Source: Paludibacteraceae bacterium (GTDB taxonomy: Bacteria > Bacteroidota > Bacteroidia > Bacteroidales > Paludibacteraceae). From it: DNA of 60,023 nucleotides. The stretch is from positions 1 to 60,023 of the forward strand of contig JAFYSB010000002.1 of assembly GCA_017546705.1 (NCBI GenBank). Direction: 5' to 3'. The position numbers and the translations under genes were made by a program. Of this stretch, positions 16,136 to 24,932 are shown piece by piece; position 1 is the first letter of the stretch; each line of letters starts with the position of its first letter. Under the pieces are notes generated by a model. The model did no database searches, had not been told where the DNA came from, and saw only the letters and a program-made list of their open reading frames with translations.

Positions 16136-17440
16136 TTATTGTTTGTGGGTCATGATGTCGAGGATGAGGTCGTCGGTGACCTTCATACCATCGTGACCGA
16201 TACGCGTGAGATTGCGGATTGTGCGATCGATATCGTCTTCGACAATACCTTCGGTGGAATCAGCATAGGAGTGTTGCATCGCTAAATAGGCGCTGAATAT
16301 AGCCGTCGCTACACCGCTGGTGACTTTCAACGCACAACCCGGTTTGGCACCGTCGCAGATCATTCCTGAAATGTTGGCAATCATATTTTTAATCGCATAG
16401 GTAATCTCCTCATAATTGCCTCCCATCAGATAGGTGATACCAGCTGCCGAACCTGTAGCCGCTACCACGCAGCCGCACAATGCCGACAATCGACCGAGCG
16501 ATTGTTTGATATAGATGACGGTGAGATTGCTGAGCGCTAGCGCGCGAAGAGTTTGTTCTTCTGTGCAATTATTCTCTTTCGCGTACAAATACACGGGAAT
16601 AGAGCACGAAATACCTTGATTGCCTGAACCCGAGTTACTCATAACTTGTACCATCGCACCCGACATACGTGCATCACATGCACCGCAAGTGTAACTGATG
16701 ATCTTGGTGAATAATGTGTTGCCAAAGAGCTTTTCCATTTCGGGTGTTGCAGTCAGCGTATTCGCTCGCAATAGTCTTCCTAATCCATGACCATATTGAT
16801 CTGCAAACGATGTTTCTGCGGCAGCGGTATTCATCTCGGCTCCCTCTTTCAAGAAAGTAAGATCATGGATATCGACCTCCATGGCAAAGTCATACACACG
16901 GCGGAGAGAGAGGCCTACTCCCGCCCCTCCCTGAATGGAAGGGTGTTTTTCCTCGCTATTAAAGTCCTTCCCTTTAGGGGAGGATTTAGGAGAGGCTTCT
17001 GTAACAAAATGGGTATGCTCATCCATGATAGTGGCTTGTGCCGTTTGATCGCCTTTGCGCACTTCGGCATGGATATAGAGAATGCTTGGCGCCTCGTAGT
17101 TGATATGAATCTGTGCAGGCACGCGCAACATGTAGTCCTTGGCATACGCTACCGTTTCTGGTGTGGCATCGCGTAGCACCTCCAGCATATACTCAGATTT
17201 ACCCACTGTGGCGCCCAGTGCGATGGCAATAGGCAAACCCGTCATACCCGTATTGGGAATACCTACCGCGAGGGCATTCTTATAGACATTCTTTGAGAGG
17301 TAAACCGTTATCGCATCGGGTTCGCAGCCAAGGAGTTCTTTCGCGCGAGCTACACACAATGCTACTGCAATCGGCTCCGTACAACCGATGGCAGGAATAA
17401 CCTCTGAGCGGAGTAGATGAAGGAGTTGAGCGTTAGTCAT
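16136..17440 (-). CDS. cyuA: L-cysteine desulfidase / serine dehydratase-alpha-like enzyme
   Basis: 434 residues from the ATG at 17440, which overlaps the glycosyltransferase stop (ATGACTAA); a longer upstream frame is shadow. The family breaks cysteine into pyruvate, ammonia and sulfide with an oxygen-sensitive Fe-S cluster. Conserved parts seen are IPAIGCTEPIAVAL, IPNTGMTGLPIA, SYTCGACDARMSGAMVQVMSNSGSGNQGI and ICDGAKPGCALKV, with several conserved cysteines. A 28-residue insert (about 150-177) is encoded by a palindromic repeat. The physiological substrate, cysteine or another amino acid, is not certain. Confidence 0.88.
   Translation of the reverse strand: MTNAQLLHLLRSEVIPAIGCTEPIAVALCVARAKELLGCEPDAITVYLSKNVYKNALAVGIPNTGMTGLPIAIALGATVGKSEYMLEVLRDATPETVAYAKDYMLRVPAQIHINYEAPSILYIHAEVRKGDQTAQATIMDEHTHFVTEASPKSSPKGKDFNSEEKHPSIQGGAGVGLSLRRVYDFAMEVDIHDLTFLKEGAEMNTAAAETSFADQYGHGLGRLLRANTLTATPEMEKLFGNTLFTKIISYTCGACDARMSGAMVQVMSNSGSGNQGISCSIPVYLYAKENNCTEEQTLRALALSNLTVIYIKQSLGRLSALCGCVVAATGSAAGITYLMGGNYEEITYAIKNMIANISGMICDGAKPGCALKVTSGVATAIFSAYLAMQHSYADSTEGIVEDDIDRTIRNLTRIGHDGMKVTDDLILDIMTHKQ
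16910..16993. repeat. Palindromic repeat inserted in frame in cyuA
   Basis: About 84 bases (28 codons) that break the family sequence between TIMDEHTHFVTE and SLRRVYDFAMEV. On the minus strand it holds CCTCCCCTAAAGGGAAGG and CCCTTCC-ATTCA-GGGAGGGG, both inverted repeats. They resemble the intergenic palindrome at 1831-1860. The peptide reads SPKSSPKGKDFNSEEKHPS and continues Gly-rich. Confidence 0.75.
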
Positions 17441-18176
17441 ATCGTTTAAAATGGAATTTAAGTCGGATGATGGTATAGAGAATGAGCAAGCGGTGAGCGA
17501 TGTTTTTGCTCTTTTGGCGCTTTTCCTTGAGTGTGGCAAATAGCAATTCTTTGGCTACGAGATTGCGTGTGGCAGTCGTAGAATTGGTGTTTGCAAGGTA
17601 GTTGTAGCCAGTGTATGGCAGCATTTTGTAGGTGGGCTTAGTTGCCCAAAAATCCAATGAAAATATGACATCCTCATAGATCATACCCATAGGGAAACTC
17701 AAATGGTGCTGGGTAAAAAACTCGTGTCGATACAGGCGCATACATGGTGAGGTAAATTGGTGGAAATGCCTAGGCAGTTTCTGAATCAATACTTTCCCTT
17801 GCTTGGTGACACGTCTATAACCTATTTGTACACAATCTAAATTGCCTATATGGTGCAACATATACACATAGAAATCGTTATCCACATAGTCATCGGCATC
17901 AACGAATGAGATGAACTCGCCTGTGGCATGTTGCAGTCCAAGATTACGTGCAGCGGATTGCCCTTGGTTAGTGGGATGTGAATACAATTGGATACGTGCA
18001 TCTTGTTGAGCATATTGCTCAGCGATAGTCAAACTTTGGTCAGTGGAACCATCGTTGACAAGGATGATTTGCAATGCTGTATGTGACTGTTGTATCAGGG
18101 ATTCGATACACTTTGCCAAATATTTTTCAGCATTGTATATGGGTACTATGACGGATATGGTGGTCAATGTTTTCAA
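17433..18176 (-). CDS. Family 2 glycosyltransferase
   Basis: 247 residues. A GT-A fold N-terminus with ISVIVPIYNAEKYL, VNDGSTDQS, NQGQSAARNLGL and the metal-binding FVDADD is typical of processive or single-addition glycosyltransferases of surface glycans. The sugar donor and acceptor are not predictable. It lies 4 bases after the preceding glycosyltransferase and overlaps cyuA by 8 bases. Confidence 0.9.
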   Translation of the reverse strand: MKTLTTISVIVPIYNAEKYLAKCIESLIQQSHTALQIILVNDGSTDQSLTIAEQYAQQDARIQLYSHPTNQGQSAARNLGLQHATGEFISFVDADDYVDNDFYVYMLHHIGNLDCVQIGYRRVTKQGKVLIQKLPRHFHQFTSPCMRLYRHEFFTQHHLSFPMGMIYEDVIFSLDFWATKPTYKMLPYTGYNYLANTNSTTATRNLVAKELLFATLKEKRQKSKNIAHRLLILYTIIRLKFHFKRYD

Positions 18177-18180
18177 CGTT

Positions 18181-19380
18181 TTAGGATTTCAATGTTTGAA
18201 TGAATAGTTGTTCGAACTGCTCAGCCTCATGTTGACGAGTAAATTGCTCCTTGTTGATGACTGCTTGTCGGGTATAGCCATGTTGTAGCCATTCTTGGTA
18301 TTTCTCAAGGATAAATGCCTTGACCTCATCCACACTGGTTGCTGCTAAACCTGCATTGGTCTTTTGGATTGCATCAGCAAGGCATTCTTCGTCGGAACGT
18401 ACACATAAAATAGGTTTCTCTATACCGATATTCTCAAAGAACTTTGTACCCATAATGCCGTGTGTGCCTGTGGGGGTAGATAATGTCGTTAGTACAAGGA
18501 GAATAGACGATTGATACATAACAGGCAAAATCGCTTGACGAGGGATATACCCATTGATATTTAACAATGGTGCGATTTGGTAGTATTCGCCTAACTCTTG
18601 AAGTTGTTGCATACCATTAGGATCCGTATGGAATAGCACTCTAACGTGTTTAGAATCAATTTTTTCTTCCGATGTCAATTGCCTGAGTGCTTCAAATAGC
18701 AAGCGAGGATCGCGTAATTGGGTGGAGTAGAGTTTGCCCAAATATGTGATGTAAAAATAATCGCATATAAGGTCTTTAGGAACAAATACATTCGCATCGT
18801 AGCCGTTATAAATCAAATGGGTATTTGCATTGTATTTTGCCAATATGTTTTGATGCCAAGGGGAAACAGATGTTACTATATTGGCACTTCGAAGTATGCG
18901 ATTGCGTACACGCAGTTGCTTGCGTTCGTATATCTTTCCTATCCAGTAATTGAGTTTGTTGAATGGTGTCAGTTTGCGAGTGAAGTATGCAGTCTCTCCC
19001 CATTGCTCTGCGATGTCGCGTAAGTCAATAGCTAAAGGAATATGATACTCTTGTGCCAACAAATGGGCAGCGTATAATGGGAAATAATAGTATGAAGAGC
19101 AGAATATTAGATCAAATGTATTGATATCCACCATCTGCTTTGCAAATTGATATAGTGCCTTATCTTTTCCCCAGCATAATTTATCAAGCAGGAGATGATG
19201 GTATGCAGGCATTTGGTATATCGGACATATATCCGTATGAAATGCCTGCTCAGCACATTCTTCTGTGATGAGAGTACATTGCCAACCGTTTTGTTGCAAC
19301 CATTCTATCAGCGTAAGGATACGCGGACTGAAGGCTGGTGGAGCAATGGCTTCACATAATATCAATATTCGTTTTGACAT
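18181..19380 (-). CDS. Glycosyltransferase, GT4-like
   Basis: 399 residues from the ATG at 19380 (MSKRILILCEAIAPPAFSPR), which overlaps the wecB stop by 19 bases; a longer upstream frame inside wecB is rejected. The Rossmann-like N-terminal half (IDLRDIAEQWGETAYF) and the C-terminal donor-binding half (ITYLGKLYSTQLRDPRLL, IMGTKFFENIGIEKPIL) match GT-B enzymes of polysaccharide synthesis. The acceptor is unknown. It is part of the wecB glycan cluster. Confidence 0.87.
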   Translation of the reverse strand: MSKRILILCEAIAPPAFSPRILTLIEWLQQNGWQCTLITEECAEQAFHTDICPIYQMPAYHHLLLDKLCWGKDKALYQFAKQMVDINTFDLIFCSSYYYFPLYAAHLLAQEYHIPLAIDLRDIAEQWGETAYFTRKLTPFNKLNYWIGKIYERKQLRVRNRILRSANIVTSVSPWHQNILAKYNANTHLIYNGYDANVFVPKDLICDYFYITYLGKLYSTQLRDPRLLFEALRQLTSEEKIDSKHVRVLFHTDPNGMQQLQELGEYYQIAPLLNINGYIPRQAILPVMYQSSILLVLTTLSTPTGTHGIMGTKFFENIGIEKPILCVRSDEECLADAIQKTNAGLAATSVDEVKAFILEKYQEWLQHGYTRQAVINKEQFTRQHEAEQFEQLFIQTLKS

Positions 19381-20441
19381 AGTATCTGTATTATATTGGC
19401 AGCCGCTTTGCCGCAGCCATATTCGGTAATTTCGTTTTGTGGTTGTTTGGGGTGTTGGATAGCATGTAGGATACGTACGGTGTCGGTACCTACAATCGTA
19501 TTCCACCCAGCAGAAATAGTCTCTATCCACTCGGTTTCATCACGCATCGTAATGCAAGGAGTATGGTGGAAATAAGCCTCTTTTTGCACTCCGCCAGAGT
19601 CGGTGAGAATCAATGCTGCGTGTTTTTCCAAGAGCAACATATCTAAATAGCTCACCGAATCGATGATGTGCAAGTGGGGGGTATCTTGTACCAGTCGTGT
19701 CAGCGTATCGGATTGCTCAATCACTTTGCGTGTACGGGGATGAAGTGGGAGTATAATTGGCATTTGCACTTGCAGGAAGGCCGATAGAATATTGGATAAT
19801 CGATTGATGTTATCGGTAGTTTGAGCACGATGAATAGTTGCTAAATAATATTGTTTCGGAGAGATATTCAGTTGGTGTAAAATGGTAGATCGATTGTCTG
19901 CTTGTTGGGCGAAATACAATGTAGCATCATACATTACGTCGCCGACGTGATATACGCCCTGCGTGATGCCTTCCTTGCGCAGATTTTCTACCGCAGTATA
20001 TGTTGGGCAGAACAATAATGCTGCGCGTTTGTCTGTTTCGATACGGTTGTACTCCTCTGCCATCTCCATATTGTAGCTACGTAAACCAGCTTCTATATGT
20101 ATCAATGGGATATTGCATGCTTCTGCTGCGAGGGCACCTGCTAAAGTGGAGTTGGTATCGCCATATACCATGATATAATCTGCTTGACCATCGATAAGTG
20201 GAATAATGGCATCACGCATACATGCTATGTCATTAGTACAGCCCAAGTGCCAAGTTGGGGTAGGGATGCCCATCTGCTCAAAGAATACTTGGCTCATGTT
20301 GTAATCATAGTGCTGCCCGGTATGTAGAATCTTTTCCTCGATATGAATAGAGGAATTGTCGTTGTGAAGGCGAATATAGCGACTAACTATCGCTGCTTTC
20401 ACAAACTGTGGGCGAGCTCCTATGATGGTGATTATTCGCAT
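19362..20441 (-). CDS. wecB: Non-hydrolysing UDP-N-acetylglucosamine 2-epimerase
   Basis: 359 residues; interconverts UDP-GlcNAc and UDP-ManNAc for surface polysaccharides. Conserved motifs: IIGARPQFVKAA at the N-terminus, HTGQHYDYNMSQVFF, VYGDTNSTLAGALAA, HIEAGLRSYN-MEMAEEYNR, and LTDSGGVQKEAYF. It overlaps the polysaccharide deacetylase upstream by 10 bases and the GT4 gene downstream, so translational coupling is likely. Confidence 0.95.
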   Translation of the reverse strand: MRIITIIGARPQFVKAAIVSRYIRLHNDNSSIHIEEKILHTGQHYDYNMSQVFFEQMGIPTPTWHLGCTNDIACMRDAIIPLIDGQADYIMVYGDTNSTLAGALAAEACNIPLIHIEAGLRSYNMEMAEEYNRIETDKRAALLFCPTYTAVENLRKEGITQGVYHVGDVMYDATLYFAQQADNRSTILHQLNISPKQYYLATIHRAQTTDNINRLSNILSAFLQVQMPIILPLHPRTRKVIEQSDTLTRLVQDTPHLHIIDSVSYLDMLLLEKHAALILTDSGGVQKEAYFHHTPCITMRDETEWIETISAGWNTIVGTDTVRILHAIQHPKQPQNEITEYGCGKAAANIIQILCQNEY

Positions 20442-21646
20442 TTTAATAAACTCAATAATTTAGGATACAACGAGCGATGATAACCATCATCTGTAATAAT
20501 GGTATTATGCCATAAGAGTACTACCTCGCCTGCGTTTTGATGTATCTTTTCAAACAATCGTTGACACTCGAAATATGCCTCATCTTCGCTGAGGTTCATG
20601 TATTGTGGATTACTTAACGTGCAGTCCATGACGGTTAAAGGATGAAGCACTAAATTGGTAAGCTCCATTGTCTGAGGATTAATCCAACGCACTGCACGAG
20701 TGGTTTGCAAACGGAAACCTACTTGATCGGGGAACATCATTGTGAAATCATCACTAATAAGCAAGTCTGCCCAACGTTGCATTTGGTCGATGGAGCAGTT
20801 GAGGTAATGACTACGATGATAAATCTGCTTTTGTGGCAAGAATGTAGGCTGATCAACTATGTGCCCATACAACTCAACGGTAGTGGATAAAGAACCATAA
20901 TAACTGGAATGTATACCCATCTTTGCGCCGCTGTTTTCAATCAATTGTTCTACAATTTCAAAATCCTTGCCATATAAATCGTACTGTGGATAGTCATAGC
21001 CTTTGCCCAACGTATCTTTGATAAAGTAAATACATTTGGCATTTGCCACCTTCTTATCTTGCGAAATCAACCAAGAGAAGGTGAAAGCAGGGTCGTTGTG
21101 TATATCGCGCAACGATGCCAATACCTTTAGCCAATGCCCACGTAATATGCCTCCTACGACTCCGCGCACGTGGCGATAGTGAGCGATGGAATCAACATCG
21201 TGTGTCAGGTAAACATGGCTGAATGATGGAGTAGGGAGTGGTAAGTCGAGTAGCTTCATCAGCATACGGGCGTATTCATCTACCGTAGGAATCATTAAGC
21301 GATTTTGTTTGCCAAGAATGGAGTATTCTGCAAGAAATCGCCCATGCTTATCGCGCTGGTTGTTGATTAACTCTTCTGCGCGTGAAATAAAGAAGAATGT
21401 ATTGTAGATGATATCTGTGCGAATAATCCAACTATTTTTACCATCTTGTGCTGTTTCGCCCAATGGCTCTACTTTCACTTCTTCCAAATTAGGCATAACA
21501 ATCTTTTTGCCCAAATGTCCGTTAGGCACAATCACCACGCGATAGTTGCTCCATTGACTTTCGTCAGCGGTATAGCCTACCTGATTCGCTGCTACTTCAT
21601 TGTCATAGAGCAAAAAGGTGATGATATATTGAATAATCTCATTCAT
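20432..21646 (-). CDS. Polysaccharide deacetylase-like protein (DUF7033-type N-terminus)
   Basis: 404 residues, no signal peptide. The N-terminal ~130 residues (LLYDNEVAANQVGYTADES) look like the DUF7033-type domain seen before deacetylase domains in Bacteroidetes. The C-terminal part has the NodB-fold motif 1 variant YLTHDVDSI, GIHSSYYGSL as motif 2, and YHRSHYLN. De-N-acetylation of a glycan is inferred; the cluster suggests the product of the neighbouring glycosyltransferases as substrate. It overlaps gph and wecB at its two ends. Confidence 0.75.
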   Translation of the reverse strand: MNEIIQYIITFLLYDNEVAANQVGYTADESQWSNYRVVIVPNGHLGKKIVMPNLEEVKVEPLGETAQDGKNSWIIRTDIIYNTFFFISRAEELINNQRDKHGRFLAEYSILGKQNRLMIPTVDEYARMLMKLLDLPLPTPSFSHVYLTHDVDSIAHYRHVRGVVGGILRGHWLKVLASLRDIHNDPAFTFSWLISQDKKVANAKCIYFIKDTLGKGYDYPQYDLYGKDFEIVEQLIENSGAKMGIHSSYYGSLSTTVELYGHIVDQPTFLPQKQIYHRSHYLNCSIDQMQRWADLLISDDFTMMFPDQVGFRLQTTRAVRWINPQTMELTNLVLHPLTVMDCTLSNPQYMNLSEDEAYFECQRLFEKIHQNAGEVVLLWHNTIITDDGYHRSLYPKLLSLLKCE

Positions 21647-22295
21647 GTGCTTGTATGATTTGTAGTATTTCGGATGGATGATGTATCATGTAATTAGGCT
21701 GTGCTGTCGCCAACTGTTCTTCCGTGCAGAATCCCCATGTGCAGAGCACAAGAGTAGCTTTTGCTGCCTTAGCAGTTTCCGCATCCACCAGCGAATCGCC
21801 GATATAGAGGCAATTTTCAGTTGATAGTTGATAGTTGACAGTTGATAGAATATCGTATACGATTTGCGGATCGGGTTTGCGAGGGACATTCTCGCGTTCG
21901 CCTAATACTACGTCAAAGATACCAGGGAATAGCTGAGCTACAATCTTTTCGGTGGCTGCTTGGTATTTGTTAGACGCCACTGCCAGTGTATGCCCTGCGG
22001 CTTTCAATGTCTGTAGCAGTTCGGCAACACCATCGTATGGGTGGGTAAGATCGCAGTTGTGTGCATCGTAGTAAGGCACGAAATGCTCACGCAAACGCAG
22101 CACCGTAGCTTCGTTGCGATGCTCCTCTGGCAGGGCCCGCTCAATGAGCTTGTTGATGCCATTGCCAACTAAGCGAGGGTAGTCCGCAATCTCGTGCGTA
22201 GGGAATCCACATGCTGACAATGCATGGTTGCATGCTTGTCCCAAGTCATCAATCGTATTGATGAGTGTGCCGTCTAAGTCAAAAATTATTAACAT
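21639..22295 (-). CDS. gph: HAD-family phosphatase, phosphoglycolate phosphatase type
   Basis: 218 residues from the ATG at 22295 (MLIIFDLDGTLINT); a longer upstream frame lies within rlmB and is rejected. The HAD motifs DLDGT, VASNKYQAATEKIV and GDSLVDAETAKAA are clear, with a helical cap domain. 2-phosphoglycolate is the usual substrate of the closest family, but related enzymes use other phosphates. The loop before YIGDSLVDAE contains a translated AGTTGAT heptamer array (residues about 151-159). It overlaps rlmB by 7 bases. Confidence 0.88.
   Translation of the reverse strand: MLIIFDLDGTLINTIDDLGQACNHALSACGFPTHEIADYPRLVGNGINKLIERALPEEHRNEATVLRLREHFVPYYDAHNCDLTHPYDGVAELLQTLKAAGHTLAVASNKYQAATEKIVAQLFPGIFDVVLGERENVPRKPDPQIVYDILSTVNYQLSTENCLYIGDSLVDAETAKAAKATLVLCTWGFCTEEQLATAQPNYMIHHPSEILQIIQAHE
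21819..21846. repeat. Four AGTTGAT heptamers in gph
   Basis: AGTTGAT, AGTTGAT, AGTTGAC, AGTTGAT at exact spacing. On the minus strand they are read as STVNYQLST. The same unit forms the array at 23555-23589 in dsbD. Confidence 0.9.
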
Positions 22296-23107
22296 CCGCG
22301 TTGTCTCACTGCTTCGTAGAGCATTACTCCTGCTGCTACGCTTACGTTCAAACTCTCTATTACGCCTGACATCGGGATGCGCACTTGGTGTGAGCATATA
22401 CGCAGGTTACCTTCGTAGATGCCTTTCTCCTCGCTACCCATCACGATGGCTGTTGGCATGGTCATATCCACTTCTGTATAGTTGGCAGTAGCATGTTCGG
22501 TAGCTGCCAATACCGTAAAACCTGAATCGCGGAGGAACTGCAACGCGTGTTGCAGATTATCCACCTTGCAAACAGGCAAATGGTATAATGCGCCTGCCGA
22601 TGTTTTCACCGCGTCGCCATTGATTGCCACACTGCCGTGCGAACCTATGATTAGCGCATCCGCGCCAGCGCACGCACATGTGCGAGCAATGGCACCAAAG
22701 TTGCGCACATCGGTCACGCCGTCCAGAACCATCAATAGTGGTGTTTTACCCTCCTCAAAGAGGGTTGGGACGAGCGTTTCTAAAGAGCAAAAGTCGATTG
22801 GACTTAAGAATGCAATTGCACCTTGGTGATTCTTATCTGTATATTGGTTGAGTTTCTCCACAGGTACTTTTTGCACAGGCGTAGTGGTACCCATCAGTCG
22901 CTTGAGCAGCTCCTTACCGATGGTGGAGGTCATATCGCGACGTAGAAGAATCTTGTCCAAAGTCTTGCCCGCATCAATTGCCTCTATGATGGCACGAATA
23001 CCAAAGATCATCTCCTTCTCAGGAGGACGACGGGTGGGAAACGCTCCTTCGGAGCTGTTAGATCGCTGCGCTGTTGGATTATATGTTTTTTTATCTTGAA
23101 AATTCAT
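22289..23107 (-). CDS. rlmB: 23S rRNA 2'-O-ribose methyltransferase (TrmH/SpoU family, RlmB-like)
   Basis: 272 residues. N-terminal substrate-binding domain from IFGIRAIIEAID, then the SpoU knot domain with VLDGVTDVRNFGAIARTC, AIVMGSEEKGI and VRIPMSGVIESLNVSVAAG, the classical SAM-binding knot. It methylates a guanosine of 23S rRNA in well-studied members. The first ~30 residues are an atypical polar extension encoded in part by a TCTAACAGC/GCTCCGAAGGAGC repeat. It lies 16 bases after dsbD. Confidence 0.93.
   Translation of the reverse strand: MNFQDKKTYNPTAQRSNSSEGAFPTRRPPEKEMIFGIRAIIEAIDAGKTLDKILLRRDMTSTIGKELLKRLMGTTTPVQKVPVEKLNQYTDKNHQGAIAFLSPIDFCSLETLVPTLFEEGKTPLLMVLDGVTDVRNFGAIARTCACAGADALIIGSHGSVAINGDAVKTSAGALYHLPVCKVDNLQHALQFLRDSGFTVLAATEHATANYTEVDMTMPTAIVMGSEEKGIYEGNLRICSHQVRIPMSGVIESLNVSVAAGVMLYEAVRQRGC
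23036..23080. repeat. TCTAACA/mini-hairpin repeat in the 5' part of rlmB
   Basis: Minus-strand order: AACAGCGCAGCGA, TCTAACA, then the inverted repeat GCTCC-GAA-GGAGC. Same family as 4858-4908 and 24541-24602 but with another hairpin core. Translated as residues about 10-24 of RlmB. Confidence 0.7.
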
Positions 23108-23123
23108 AATTAAAAATACTTAA

Positions 23124-24893
23124 TTAATATTTCAGCCAATTGAGGAATTTTTCGATATCTTCATCGTAGGCGTAGCTGCCTTCCACGATACGGTTGCCAT
23201 CAGCATCGAGTTGCACGTAGTATGGTTGTGCATTGGATTGATAGTGAGCGCGTTGCATGTGGCTCCACTTGTCACCGATTGTCTTCAAGGTAACGGTTTT
23301 GCCGTTCTCCTCTACGGTGATTGGCTCTTCCAACTTGGTTTTATCATCTACGATGAGTGAAATTAATACATACTTGTGCATATGCTCTGCCACCTCTGGT
23401 TTGCTCAGCACAGCTGCCTCCATCTTACGGCAGTTGACACAGCCAAAGCCGTTGAAGTCCAAGAACACTGGCATGTTGTTCTCCTTCGCAAATGCCATAC
23501 CCTCGTCATAATCGGTGAAGGTGATTTGTCCGCCGTGGTTGGTCATGGTCTTATAGTTGACAGTTGACAATTGATAGTTGCCAGTTGTAGCGCCTGGTGT
23601 CATTACCCAGTCTTGGGTGGTCATAGGTGGTGCAAATGCAGAGATAGCACGGAGTGGTGCACCCCACAGGCCTGGTACCATATACATCGCAAACGACAAC
23701 GAAATAATTGCCAAGAACAAGCGTGGTACGCTGGTTTTGCGTTGGTCTTCATCATCATGTGGGAAACTAATCAAGCCTAATAGGTAGCAGCCCAGTAGCG
23801 AGAATATCACAATCCATAGTGATACAAACACCTCGCGGTCCAAGATATGCCAGCCGTATGCCAAGTCAGCCACGCTGAGGAACTTCAATGCCAATGCCAA
23901 CTCAAGGAAGGCGAGGGTGACTTTGAAGGTGTTCATCCAACCTCCAGACTTAGGCAATTTCTTCAATACCGATGGGAACATTGCAAATAGCGAGAATGGC
24001 AATGCCAACGCAATCGCAAAACCTAACATACCCATTGTAGGGGCAAGGAGTGATTTGCCTGCTGCCTCTACGAGTAAGGTGCCGATGATTGGACCTGTGC
24101 AAGAGAAAGATACAATCACCAATGTGAATGCCATCATCAAGATGCTGAGGAAGCCAGTGGTATTGCTGGATTTGCTGTTGAGTGCTGTGGACCATGAACT
24201 TGGCAAGGTGATTTCAAATGCACCAAAGAATGATGCCGCAAATAGTACCAAGATAAGGAAGAAGATGATATTCACCACCGCGTTGGTGCTCAGTGCATTC
24301 AATGCTGATGCACCGAAGATCAGCGTCACTAACAAGCCCAACCCCACATAGATAATCACAATGCTCAATCCATAAAGGATTGCATCGCGTACTACTTGTG
24401 CGTTGGTAGTACCTTTGGCTGCGCCACCACGCTTGATGAAGAACGATACTGTCATCGGAATGATTGGCCATACACATGGAGTAAAGATTGCCAGCAAACC
24501 GCCGAGCAATCCCATCACAAATATCCACCAGATGGATTGACCGCCTTCGGCTGTTAGACCGCTATCGCTGTTAGAAGCTAGACCGCTGTCGCTGTTAGAT
24601 ACGAACTCCCATGTCTCAGGAGCGGTGCACATCTTGTCGTCACAAGCGTTGTATCGCACACGGATGGTGTCGGCTTTGGCTACGGTTTCGGTGAACGTAC
24701 CTTCGTATTCATCCATGTAGAATCCGTCGCCCAGTTCAATGATGTTGAGGTGCCATCCTTGCTCAATGGTGGCAGTCAGTTTTACGCTGTCGCCTTCTAC
24801 GGCGCCAGTCCACTTAATAGGTTGCACGATTTGTGCCGTTGCGGTCAATGCTATCGCGATTACCGCAAATAATATAGTCGCTAAACGTTTCAT
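23124..24893 (-). CDS. dsbD: Thiol:disulfide interchange protein DsbD
   Basis: 589 residues; carries electrons from the cytoplasm to periplasmic thiol proteins. A signal peptide is followed by an N-terminal redox domain (CDDKMC), a polytopic membrane domain with its two redox cysteines in TPCVWPIIP and FSCTGPIIGT, and a C-terminal thioredoxin domain with FGCVNCRKME (CxxC near residue 483). Both interdomain linkers are encoded by tandem repeats: residues about 98-118 (TCTAACAGC type) and about 436-447 (AGTTGAC type). It lies 39 bases after nadE. Confidence 0.95.
   Translation of the reverse strand: MKRLATILFAVIAIALTATAQIVQPIKWTGAVEGDSVKLTATIEQGWHLNIIELGDGFYMDEYEGTFTETVAKADTIRVRYNACDDKMCTAPETWEFVSNSDSGLASNSDSGLTAEGGQSIWWIFVMGLLGGLLAIFTPCVWPIIPMTVSFFIKRGGAAKGTTNAQVVRDAILYGLSIVIIYVGLGLLVTLIFGASALNALSTNAVVNIIFFLILVLFAASFFGAFEITLPSSWSTALNSKSSNTTGFLSILMMAFTLVIVSFSCTGPIIGTLLVEAAGKSLLAPTMGMLGFAIALALPFSLFAMFPSVLKKLPKSGGWMNTFKVTLAFLELALALKFLSVADLAYGWHILDREVFVSLWIVIFSLLGCYLLGLISFPHDDEDQRKTSVPRLFLAIISLSFAMYMVPGLWGAPLRAISAFAPPMTTQDWVMTPGATTGNYQLSTVNYKTMTNHGGQITFTDYDEGMAFAKENNMPVFLDFNGFGCVNCRKMEAAVLSKPEVAEHMHKYVLISLIVDDKTKLEEPITVEENGKTVTLKTIGDKWSHMQRAHYQSNAQPYYVQLDADGNRIVEGSYAYDEDIEKFLNWLKY
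23555..23589. repeat. Five AGTTGAC heptamers in the second DsbD linker
   Basis: AGTTGAC, AGTTGAC, AATTGAT, AGTTGCC, AGTTGTA at exact spacing. Read on the minus strand as NYQLSTVNYK. Same unit and same peptide as in gph, an unrelated protein. Confidence 0.9.
24541..24602. repeat. Duplicated TCTAACAGC-GATAGCGGTCTA repeat in the first DsbD linker
   Basis: On the minus strand TCTAACAGCGACAGCGGTCTA and a near-identical copy are separated by six bases and followed by ACAGCCGAAGGCGG. The peptide contains SNSDSGL twice. The mini inverted repeats GC-GATA-GC and GCC-GAA-GGC separate CTAACA blocks, as at 4858-4908. Confidence 0.85.
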
Positions 24894-24932
24894 ATTCCTT
24901 GTTTTTTAGTATCGGGAGTCGGGACACTATGA

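Noticed and set aside
19381-19530. Longer N-terminus for the GT4-like glycosyltransferase
   Set aside because: The extra residues lie in wecB, have no glycosyltransferase character, and MSKRILILCEA at 19380 is a typical start.
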